Part shown: one piece after another, positions 35,780-43,371 of the stretch
How the letters are laid out: each line of letters starts with the position of its first letter
How positions within the stretch are numbered: the first letter of the stretch is position 1
From: Saccharospirillum sp. MSK14-1
Lineage (GTDB): Bacteria; Pseudomonadota; Gammaproteobacteria; Pseudomonadales; Natronospirillaceae
Assembly: GCF_003054965.1 (NCBI RefSeq)
Contig: NZ_MIES01000033.1
Span: forward strand, 992,001-1,056,000
DNA: 64,000 nt
Direction: 5' to 3'
Notes under the pieces: generated by a model
What the model was told of the DNA's origin: nothing
Database searches by the model: none
The model's input: the letters and a program-made list of their open reading frames with translations, nothing else
Program-made: the position numbers and the translations under genes

Positions 35780-36271
35780 CTAGCGTCGCATCACTGCGAT
35801 GACTTGAACGCGGCCGGGTCGGTCACGTCCGTTCAGTGTCAGTTGATCCACAACAACGCCCTGCGCCTGAAGCGCCGCCAGCCATTGAACGACCTGGCTG
35901 TAACGAGCTTCGTCCAACCGAACACGGAGCCAATCACCGTCGGGTTCAAATCCTTGGATGGATAAACCAAATCGGTTGGCTTGCTGGCGAAGTTCTGTGT
36001 TCAGTGAGGCATTACTGGTCGCCGAGGTTGCGGAGCCTGACGCGAGTGCCAATGGCGCTTTTTGAAGTAATTGCTGGTAGGTGGACTGAGCATTTTCAAG
36101 TTGCTGGCTGGCTTGTTGACGCCATTGATAGACCGGCTGAATTAATAACAGCCACATCGCCAGCAACCCGACAACGATTGCCAAGAGACGCAACGCCTGT
36201 TGCTCACGCTGCCCCAGTTGCTGCCAGCGCGTGTTCAACGACTCCAGGGTTTGTAAGATAGCTGCCTTCAT
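35780..36271 (-). CDS. gspM: Type II secretion protein GspM
   Basis: Inner-membrane component of the secretion platform, 163 residues. A cytoplasmic start with helix (RWQQLGQREQQALRLLAIV) leads into one membrane span (VVGLLAMWLLLIQPVYQW), then a periplasmic ferredoxin-like domain. It partners with GspL. It overlaps gspL by 4 bases and is the last gene of the operon. Confidence 0.88.
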   Translation of the reverse strand: MKAAILQTLESLNTRWQQLGQREQQALRLLAIVVGLLAMWLLLIQPVYQWRQQASQQLENAQSTYQQLLQKAPLALASGSATSATSNASLNTELRQQANRFGLSIQGFEPDGDWLRVRLDEARYSQVVQWLAALQAQGVVVDQLTLNGRDRPGRVQVIAVMRR

Positions 36272-37521
36272 CCGTTACTCTCCAGACTCACCTGAAAGCG
36301 ACCGCGGACCGCCTGACTGTCCTGACTCGCTGAATATTCCACTTGATAGCCTCGGTCCTGCAACGCGGTTTTAGTGGCTTCAAACCGAGCAAATGCATCG
36401 CCCTCAATGCCATTGGGTTGGCGCAACGTAAACAGCATCTGGCCACTGCTTTGTTGATAACGGAAGTCATCGAGAACCAGCACATCATCTAAAACATTCA
36501 GGGCTTCTAGAGCACTGATCACCGTTGTTTCACTGCCACTTTGACCGCTGTTGAGTGATCGAATGCGGTTGTCGATTTCGCGGATCATCAATGGACGTTG
36601 TATGCGTTTGTCGGGGCCAAAGACCTGGCGAAAAACCGTATCACTGGCGGTCCAGGTTGATTCGGCGCGTTGCTGATCGCGCCAAGCATTGGCGCCACTG
36701 ACCACCAGCCACAGGCAGAGCGTAACGGCCGCTGCTATGGCCGTCGGCCACCAATAGCGACGCTGTCCTCCCTCACGTTTAATGGCCAGCGCCCCGGTCA
36801 TCAGGTTGCCGTGTTGATTCTGGCTCGCCTGCTCGTCCCACTGCGCCATGTCGGGCAGCGGGGTGACAACCCATTCCAACGCATCGCCGGTTGCTTCCAA
36901 CTCGGTACGCAACTGACGCGCCCCGTCGTCATTGGCACGTGAGGTCAGTGCCAAACGCAGCGGTGAAGCCAGATTTTGTTGTTGTTTAAAGCGTTCAAAC
37001 CACTCAGCAAAACCCTGGATGTGTGTCTGGTGCAACAAACCACCATGGCGGCAGAACACACGGTGACCATCGAGGTCGAGCTGGATATCGCTGTAAGGCA
37101 TCTCCGGCCATTGGAAGTACCCGGCGTCATAGGCCTCAACCAGCGTCAAACCGCCTTCAGCCAGCGTGGATTGAAGCTGGGTCAGGAACGACGCCTCAGT
37201 CACCAAAACGGTCATCCGACCATCCTGCGGCTGATCTAACGGCACCAGGTGCAGGGCATCGATGTCCTGGGCCAATTGTTCTTCCGCCGTAAAACGCATG
37301 ACTGCTGGAGCTAAACGACGGCGGCCAGTGGGCACGTTAATGACCAGAGCGGTGAAATGGGTATGGGGCAAGTACAGCCGGGTTGCAGCACCGGCCTGGT
37401 TGGTTTCACCTATCTGATCGACCAAATCATCCCAGCGTCCTGCTTGAGATTCGGTCTGGCTGTGCCAACGCCATTCCAGTTGATCCAGCTCTTGCCAATA
37501 AATGGACAATACAGGGGTCAT
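36268..37521 (-). CDS. gspL: Type II secretion protein GspL
   Basis: 417-residue bitopic protein linking the GspE ATPase to the inner-membrane platform. The N-terminal two-thirds is an actin-like cytoplasmic domain (QLDLDGHRVFCRHGGLLHQTH), followed by a single span near residues 254-275 (WWPTAIAAAVTLCLWLVVSG) and a periplasmic domain. It overlaps gspK and gspM by 4 bases each. Confidence 0.9.
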   Translation of the reverse strand: MTPVLSIYWQELDQLEWRWHSQTESQAGRWDDLVDQIGETNQAGAATRLYLPHTHFTALVINVPTGRRRLAPAVMRFTAEEQLAQDIDALHLVPLDQPQDGRMTVLVTEASFLTQLQSTLAEGGLTLVEAYDAGYFQWPEMPYSDIQLDLDGHRVFCRHGGLLHQTHIQGFAEWFERFKQQQNLASPLRLALTSRANDDGARQLRTELEATGDALEWVVTPLPDMAQWDEQASQNQHGNLMTGALAIKREGGQRRYWWPTAIAAAVTLCLWLVVSGANAWRDQQRAESTWTASDTVFRQVFGPDKRIQRPLMIREIDNRIRSLNSGQSGSETTVISALEALNVLDDVLVLDDFRYQQSSGQMLFTLRQPNGIEGDAFARFEATKTALQDRGYQVEYSASQDSQAVRGRFQVSLESNG

Positions 37522-38483
37522 TCGGTACTTCCTTCTTCCTTGTCATTCATCAAAATGCTGGGGTCATTCACCGCCTGCGTCCGAAAATTCACGATGACGG
37601 CGTTGTTTTCAGAGCGATACAGCCGGCTGACCTGACGCACATCGAGTTCTTGGTAGATCGCTCTAACATACAGATCATACCAGTCTGAGGTAACGCTCAA
37701 TTGCTCGTTATAGAGCGGCTTATCGTCGTTTTCCTGGAACAATGACTGATTCAGAAGCTCATCAACCCGCTCAAAATCATGATCTCTGCGTTGTTCAGTC
37801 AGAGCATCGGCCTCTTCGCGACTGATAAACGGCGCCAGCGTCATCAGAACCTCGGCGGTGGCTGTGTTGATATTCAACGGTTCATCAGGCCTTAACGTGC
37901 TGACATAGGGTGCCAAGGCGTCAAACGCTTCGGGGGTGATGGCCTTTAACAAATAGAGTTCACCGACATCGGCCATAGGCAGGAACGACGGCCGATAACT
38001 GGGTTGTTGATCGATGTAATTGAACTCGCCGCCGCGGTCCGAATCAAACCACGTCAACAGTTCGTCGGCAATGCCCTCATCAAGCTCAAGTTGCAGTAAC
38101 AAACGTTTAAACCCGGCAGCGGCCGCTTCGGGGTTGGCTGCTGACGGATGCAGCCAATTCAGGTTGAATCGACCCTGCAAATCACTCAGCACCACTGTCA
38201 GTTCGCAGTTGTTTAACGGAAACCCAAGCGTAGCATTGCCCTTGTCGTCCATCATTGCGCTCAATGGCTGCGCATCACTCAGTTGCGCTTCCAGTCTCAA
38301 TGCCGTTTGCGCGAGTGTTTCGGTGCTGTCTAAACACGTCTGTACCTGACTTAATGACAAGCCCAGTGAGGCGCGTTCACGCTGAACAACTTGCTGATAC
38401 TGCAAGCGCGCAACAATGACCGCCAGTAAAGCAAAGACCAGCAATACTTGAATCAACGCGAAACCCCGCTCACGAAGTGGCAT
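37518..38483 (-). CDS. gspK: Type II secretion minor pseudopilin GspK
   Basis: Pseudopilus tip protein of 321 residues. The prepilin signal RERGFALIQVLLVFALL lacks Glu at position +5, as is normal for GspK. The large alpha-helical insert and the SAM-like part (INTATAEVLMTLAPFIS) are recognisable. The ATG at 38481-38483 has AGGAGG 8 bases upstream and overlaps gspJ by 14 bases; the frame extends 14 codons further upstream, where no such ribosome site is seen. Confidence 0.93.
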   Translation of the reverse strand: MPLRERGFALIQVLLVFALLAVIVARLQYQQVVQRERASLGLSLSQVQTCLDSTETLAQTALRLEAQLSDAQPLSAMMDDKGNATLGFPLNNCELTVVLSDLQGRFNLNWLHPSAANPEAAAAGFKRLLLQLELDEGIADELLTWFDSDRGGEFNYIDQQPSYRPSFLPMADVGELYLLKAITPEAFDALAPYVSTLRPDEPLNINTATAEVLMTLAPFISREEADALTEQRRDHDFERVDELLNQSLFQENDDKPLYNEQLSVTSDWYDLYVRAIYQELDVRQVSRLYRSENNAVIVNFRTQAVNDPSILMNDKEEGSTE

Positions 38484-39213
38484 CAGCCGCCTCCTGAACG
38501 TCTTCTCGTTGCATTGGCACGGCAATCAGGCGTTCCAGTTCTACTTCGGGCAACATCAGTTTTACTTCGATCGCAACCAGGATCGGCGCGCTGTCCAATA
38601 CCTCTGGGGTGTCGGGCGGCCAGTTGTCGAAGAAGCGCAGTTCGTCGCCCACTCGGCCCAGGAAGCGGAATTGCAGCGCCCGAATCGGACGAAACAATTG
38701 CTGGTGCTGCCACTCCAAACGACCATCGTCATCCAGTTGCCACAGGAAACTGCGAATCAGACAGCCCTGGGGTGACTCATTGAATGTCGCTTCATCGTCT
38801 GGCAACGGACAAAGTTCACTGCCCTCCTCGGCCAGGCGGTACCGTACCCGCTGCAGTTGCGATCGTTTCGATGGCGTTATCGATGAGTTGTCAGTCAGTA
38901 GCTCCAGCAGTTCACTGCGAGCCCATCCTGCCCGGGTCAGACTTAAGCCGTTTTCATCGACAACCAATGCAGCCACTTCCTGGCCAAAGGCATCGCGTAC
39001 CGGACGGTCAGGCACCCACTGGCGGATATCCGATTCAAGCTTACGCACCACACGGGTTAACTGACTGCGCATTTCATTACGCTCAACCAAAGTGGTCTGA
39101 GTCTGGCGGGAGGTTTGCACCAAATAGAAGGTGCCCACCGCCAAGATGGCTGAAATAGCCAGAGCAATCAGTAATTCGATCAGGGTAAATCCGGCGTGTT
39201 TCATCGGGTTCAT
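38470..39213 (-). CDS. gspJ: Type II secretion minor pseudopilin GspJ
   Basis: 247-residue minor pseudopilin of the tip complex. The prepilin peptidase site is in HAGFTLIELLIALAISAILAVGTFY near residue 7, with Glu at +5. A beta-rich periplasmic domain follows. It overlaps gspI by 4 bases. Confidence 0.93.
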   Translation of the reverse strand: MNPMKHAGFTLIELLIALAISAILAVGTFYLVQTSRQTQTTLVERNEMRSQLTRVVRKLESDIRQWVPDRPVRDAFGQEVAALVVDENGLSLTRAGWARSELLELLTDNSSITPSKRSQLQRVRYRLAEEGSELCPLPDDEATFNESPQGCLIRSFLWQLDDDGRLEWQHQQLFRPIRALQFRFLGRVGDELRFFDNWPPDTPEVLDSAPILVAIEVKLMLPEVELERLIAVPMQREDVQEAADATS

Positions 39214-39605
39214 GGCGCCGCCAGGACCGCTGTCAGGCGGTCGGCTGGGGGCGCATCTGCGGGTTCATTGACCAGACGAGCACTGAGCTCCACTTGGCGC
39301 AAATAAGGTTCTACCGCCGGCAACCCTGGAAAGCTGAAAGGGGCAACAGACACCTCAACTTCCCAGTCGCGGCCATTAAAACGGGCGTCGCGGGTCAACC
39401 GGTCACCGGCATCGGGTAAGGCAGAAAAGCGCAGCTGTGACAGGATGTTTTGGTTCACCCAGCGCGCATCGGATTGCTCTTCAATTTGCCGTGCTGCCGC
39501 CAGGTTCTGAGTGTTCGCCAGGGCAATGGCCCCTGCCATCACCGCAAACACGGCTAAGGCGACCATCACCTCCAGCAGAGTAAAGCCCGCTTCAGAGCGT
39601 GACAC
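39210..39605 (-). CDS. gspI: Type II secretion minor pseudopilin GspI
   Basis: About 131-residue pseudopilin with the cleavage site in EAGFTLLEVMVALAVFAVMAGAIA. The start is chosen as the GTG at 39605, because GGAGG lies 6 bases upstream; an ATG 11 codons earlier lacks a ribosome site. The gene overlaps gspH by 14 bases, like the gspJ/gspK junction. It forms the tip with GspJ and GspK. Confidence 0.9.
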   Translation of the reverse strand: MSRSEAGFTLLEVMVALAVFAVMAGAIALANTQNLAAARQIEEQSDARWVNQNILSQLRFSALPDAGDRLTRDARFNGRDWEVEVSVAPFSFPGLPAVEPYLRQVELSARLVNEPADAPPADRLTAVLAAP

Positions 39606-40158
39606 GACTGACCTCCAGACGGTTAAAACCGTCGCCATGCACGCGTATGGCCTGGTTATCCATACCTTGGGGTCTTAGGTAGAGGTCAAACCTGGGCTGG
39701 TAGTCTTCTGATGGCAACAGGATAATCATCGGCCGCCAATCCCGAGGGTCTTCCGGCGCTTGAGTCAACGTCATGGTGGGTTGCCCCGCGCTGAACAACG
39801 TCAGCTCGGTGTCATCAGGCGCTTGCCAGATCGGCAAAGCGTCATCGATAGCCCAAAGGATGTCGGGTTCCCCTTGGCGTGGATCCCCCTTCTTCCAACC
39901 CAAAAACTGAACTTCTCCATCCACCACGACCAAACCACGGTCTTTGCCACTGAGCAAAACCCGGTCCTGGACTTGCCCGAAGCGATAGACCAGCTGCTGC
40001 GCCGAACGCTCCAAATCCCCCAGTGGATCCGGCTGGCTGATGGCCAAGCGAACCGCCCCAGCCGCTACGCCAATGATGATGATCACCACCAGCAATTCGA
40101 TCAGGCTGAAGCCAGCGCCAGCGTGAGGGCTGGCTGGGCGATTTGGACGAAGGATCAT
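39592..40158 (-). CDS. gspH: Type II secretion minor pseudopilin GspH
   Basis: 188-residue minor pseudopilin. The prepilin site is in GAGFSLIELLVVIIIIGVAAGAVRL near residue 15, with Glu at +5. A beta-sandwich periplasmic domain follows. Overlaps of 4 bases with gspG and 14 with gspI point to translational coupling. Confidence 0.92.
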   Translation of the reverse strand: MILRPNRPASPHAGAGFSLIELLVVIIIIGVAAGAVRLAISQPDPLGDLERSAQQLVYRFGQVQDRVLLSGKDRGLVVVDGEVQFLGWKKGDPRQGEPDILWAIDDALPIWQAPDDTELTLFSAGQPTMTLTQAPEDPRDWRPMIILLPSEDYQPRFDLYLRPQGMDNQAIRVHGDGFNRLEVSRVTL

Positions 40159-40571
40159 TCGCTGGCGTTGGAGGAAATGTCTTCGTTGATGTCGTTGCCG
40201 CCAGCCTGGCCATCGGCGCCGTAGGAGATAATCTCGTAGTCGTTACCGTCATTGATATAGGCGTACGGATTGCCCCAAGGATCAGCCGGTGTCTGCTTCA
40301 CATAAGGTCCGCGCCAGTTGTTCGGCTGCGGGCTGCCGCTGGGCTGGCTGACCAACGCTTCCAGACCCTGATCGGTCGATGGGTAGTGCGAGTTGTGCAG
40401 CCGGTATGTTTCCAGCGCATTTTCCAGCGTGCGGATGTCGGTTTGTGCGGCCGTAACACGGGCTTCATCACCGCGCCCAATGACATTGGGTACCACCAGC
40501 CCGAATAAGATCCCCAGGATGACCAGAACGACCATCAATTCAATCAGTGTAAAACCCTGCTGTTTACGCAT
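40155..40571 (-). CDS. gspG: Type II secretion major pseudopilin GspG
   Basis: Major pseudopilin building the pseudopilus (138 residues). The start MRKQQGFTLIELMVVLVILGILFGLVVP is canonical. Also typical are the calcium-loop region (PADPWGNPYAYIN...YEIISYGADGQAGG) and the ALETYRLHNSHYPSTDQGLEAL segment. The ATG at 40571 has AGGAAA upstream; the frame could start 8 codons earlier, which is not usual for this protein. Confidence 0.95.
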   Translation of the reverse strand: MRKQQGFTLIELMVVLVILGILFGLVVPNVIGRGDEARVTAAQTDIRTLENALETYRLHNSHYPSTDQGLEALVSQPSGSPQPNNWRGPYVKQTPADPWGNPYAYINDGNDYEIISYGADGQAGGNDINEDISSNASE

Positions 40572-40584
40572 AACGTGATATTTC

Positions 40585-41796
40585 CTAAGCGACAAAACTG
40601 TTCATTTCCATAATGGGCAAAACGATGGCGAGTACGATGATCAGCACAATGCCGCCCATCAACAACACCATGATCGGTTCAAACAAGCCCAGTACCGTAT
40701 TGATCAAATCCTTGATCTGCTGGTCCTCGGCATCGGCGGTGCGTTGCAACATGGCATCCAATTCACCACTGGCCTCACCACTGGCAATCATATGCAGCAT
40801 CATCGGCCGGAAATATCCGGATTCTGCCAGTGCCTTATGCAACGAACCACCTTCAGACACCCGAACGGTTGCCGTTCGAACGGCCGCCTGAATTTCCAGA
40901 TTGGAGACCACCTCGGCGGCAATGCGCATGGCCTCCACCAACGGCACGCCGCTGCCGGAAAGAATGGCCACCGTACCGATGAATCGAGCGGTGTTAAAAC
41001 CCCGGGAAACGCGGCCAATCAGTGGCAGACGCAATAACCAGCGATGGGTGATGCGTCGCCGGCTCGGGTCGCGGTTCCAGATCATAAACCCCAACAATGC
41101 CAATGCGATGACAATCAGGCTCACCAGCCACCAGCTTTGTACCCAGTTACTGGCCGCCAGCAAGGCACGGGTTGGTCCAGGGAGTTGCTCGCCTGTGGAG
41201 GTGAAAACGCCGATGATGTCGGGTACCACCGAGTTGAGCAGAAAGACAACAATGCCCAGCGCGACGAGGGTCAGAAAGGTTGGGTAGATGGACGACATCT
41301 GAATCTGTTTGCGCGTCTTTTGCTGGTCTTCCTGGTAATCCGCCAGACGGTTCAGAACCCGATCAAGGTGCCCACTGTGTTCGCCCGCATCGACGGTCGC
41401 GCAATACAAACGTGGAAACGCCCGCGGGAAATCACCAAGGGCCCGCGCCAGGCTGTAACCTTCCAGCACGCGTGAGCGCACCGCCAGCATGAGGCTGCGT
41501 ATACGGGCTTTTTCGGATTGCTCCGCCACGGCTCGCAACCCCTCTTCCAGCGGGATACCTGCCGCCACCAAGGTTGCCAGCTGGCGTGTCACCAAAGCCA
41601 GGTCAGGCACCGAAATCGATGGACCACCCAATAAACCCGGGCCGCGGTTCTGGCTCTTCTGGCTGGCTTCAACCTCAACGGGGAACCAGCCTTTATCGCG
41701 CAGTTGCTGGCGTACCTGTCGGCTGCTGTCCGCCTCTAAAACGCCGGTACGACGCTTACCATTTTCATCCAGAGCGGCAAATTCAAAAGCAGCCAT
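40585..41796 (-). CDS. gspF: Type II secretion inner-membrane protein GspF
   Basis: Platform protein of 403 residues with three membrane spans and two cytoplasmic helical repeats (VTRQLATLVAAGIPLEEGLRAV and TVAILSGSGVPLVEAMRIA). The N-terminal FEFAALDENGKRRTGVLEADS matches the family. The ATG at 41796 shares a base with the gspE stop (TGATG). It works with the GspE ATPase to lift pseudopilin subunits. Confidence 0.95.
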   Translation of the reverse strand: MAAFEFAALDENGKRRTGVLEADSSRQVRQQLRDKGWFPVEVEASQKSQNRGPGLLGGPSISVPDLALVTRQLATLVAAGIPLEEGLRAVAEQSEKARIRSLMLAVRSRVLEGYSLARALGDFPRAFPRLYCATVDAGEHSGHLDRVLNRLADYQEDQQKTRKQIQMSSIYPTFLTLVALGIVVFLLNSVVPDIIGVFTSTGEQLPGPTRALLAASNWVQSWWLVSLIVIALALLGFMIWNRDPSRRRITHRWLLRLPLIGRVSRGFNTARFIGTVAILSGSGVPLVEAMRIAAEVVSNLEIQAAVRTATVRVSEGGSLHKALAESGYFRPMMLHMIASGEASGELDAMLQRTADAEDQQIKDLINTVLGLFEPIMVLLMGGIVLIIVLAIVLPIMEMNSFVA

Positions 41797-43289
41797 CAAT
41801 AGCTCCGGTAAACGCGCAGAACTTCTTCCAGCGTGGTCTGACCCGCCAGCACCTTATCTTTGCCGTCTTGCAAAATGCTTGGCGACAAGGTGCGGGCGTG
41901 ACGTTCCAGATCAATGTCACCTGCTTGGTCGTGTATCAGTTGACGCATGGCTTCATCGACACGAATCACTTCATAAAGGCCGGCTCGGCCCCGGTAGCCG
42001 GAGTTGCGACAAGCACTGCAACCGGCTGCGTGATACAAGGTTGGAGGCTGTGCCGGGTCCAAACCCAGATAGTCACATTCGGCGGGATCAGCCTGATAAG
42101 GCGTTTTGCAGTCGGGACAGAGCGTGCGCACCAGACGTTGGGCCACCAGGCCAATCAGACTCGACGCCAGCAGGAAGGGCTCAATACCCATATCCTGCAA
42201 CCGCGTAACGGCGCCCACCGCGCTGTTGGTGTGCAGCGTTGAAAGCACCAGATGGCCCGTCAAGCTGGCTTGAACGGCAATTTCGCCGGTTTCGTGATCG
42301 CGGATCTCACCGATCATCACCACGTCCGGATCCTGACGCAAAATGGCCCGCAACCCCCGCGCAAAGGTCATGTCCACCTTGGTATTCACCTGAGTCTGGC
42401 CGACACCGGCAAGGCTGTATTCGATAGGGTCTTCAACCGTCATGATATTGCGAGCGTGGCTGTTTAACGCCTGCAGCGCGCCATAGAGCGTGGTGGTCTT
42501 ACCCGAACCGGTCGGCCCGGTTACCAGAATGATGCCGTGGGGACGCTGGATCAGATCGCTCAGTGTCGACAAAGCCTGTTCGTGCAAACCGAGATGCGTC
42601 AGCTCCAAATGCCCGGCCTGCTTGTCGAGCAGACGTAACACGACCCGTTCACCGTGATTCGCAGGCATTGTTGAGACCCGCAAATCAACTTCTCTTCCGG
42701 CCACGCGCAGGCCAATTCGGCCGTCTTGCGGCACCCGCTTTTCAGCGATGTCGAGTCGCGCCATCACCTTGATCCGTGACACCAGAAGTGGCGCTAAGGC
42801 GCGCTTGGGCTGGACCACTTCACGCAGTACGCCATCCACACGAAAACGCACCGACAGGCGTTTTTCATAGGTTTCGATGTGAATATCCGAGGCATTTTCT
42901 CGCACCGCCTCGGTCAGAATGGCGTTAATCAGGCGAATGATGGGCGCGTCGTCTTCCTGCTCCATCAGATCTTCGGTTTCAGGGACAGAATCGGCCAGTG
43001 AGCTCAGATCCAGAGTTTCCCCCAGACCTTCAACCATTTGCATGGCGTCATCGCCATCGGTTTGATAGGCCTTATTCAGATGATCGGCAAATTCCTGATC
43101 GTTGACCTGAACCTGTGGCAACAGCTGCTGTGCCAGTCGCTGCGCTTCCTGTAAGGCATTCAGGTTGGCATTAGGCCGATACAGCAAGCGAGGGCCATCG
43201 ACATGCTGAAAATCAATCACCACGCCATGTCGTTTGGCAAAGGCGAATGGCAAACGCCGTTCAAATTCGACCGAAGGTACCGCTGTCAT
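41796..43289 (-). CDS. gspE: Type II secretion ATPase GspE
   Basis: Cytoplasmic motor ATPase of 497 residues. It shows Walker A GPTGSGKTTTLYGAL near residues 265-279, the Asp box region MTVEDPIEYSLAGVGQTQVN, Walker B IGEIRDHETGEIA, a His box (TGHLVLSTLHTNSA) and a zinc module (CPDC and CSAC). The N-terminal region docks to GspL. It is the first gene of the gsp block here; gspC and gspD do not precede it. Confidence 0.96.
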   Translation of the reverse strand: MTAVPSVEFERRLPFAFAKRHGVVIDFQHVDGPRLLYRPNANLNALQEAQRLAQQLLPQVQVNDQEFADHLNKAYQTDGDDAMQMVEGLGETLDLSSLADSVPETEDLMEQEDDAPIIRLINAILTEAVRENASDIHIETYEKRLSVRFRVDGVLREVVQPKRALAPLLVSRIKVMARLDIAEKRVPQDGRIGLRVAGREVDLRVSTMPANHGERVVLRLLDKQAGHLELTHLGLHEQALSTLSDLIQRPHGIILVTGPTGSGKTTTLYGALQALNSHARNIMTVEDPIEYSLAGVGQTQVNTKVDMTFARGLRAILRQDPDVVMIGEIRDHETGEIAVQASLTGHLVLSTLHTNSAVGAVTRLQDMGIEPFLLASSLIGLVAQRLVRTLCPDCKTPYQADPAECDYLGLDPAQPPTLYHAAGCSACRNSGYRGRAGLYEVIRVDEAMRQLIHDQAGDIDLERHARTLSPSILQDGKDKVLAGQTTLEEVLRVYRSY

Positions 43290-43329
43290 TGCGTCATCCC
43301 GATGTTCAATCCGCTTATCCTTAAGCGTT

Positions 43330-43359
43330 ATAGTAACCGTCCTGATCCTGGCGACCCAA
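43330..43359 (-). promoter_or_regulatory. Candidate promoter of the gspE-M operon
   Basis: On the minus strand TTGGGT (43359-43354) and TACTAT (43335-43330) are separated by 18 bp, 40 bp upstream of gspE. A small dyad CGCTTA-TCCT-TAAGCG (43312-43327) follows. The whole region is only 82 bp. Confidence 0.35.
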
Positions 43360-43371
43360 ACGGCGGAAACG

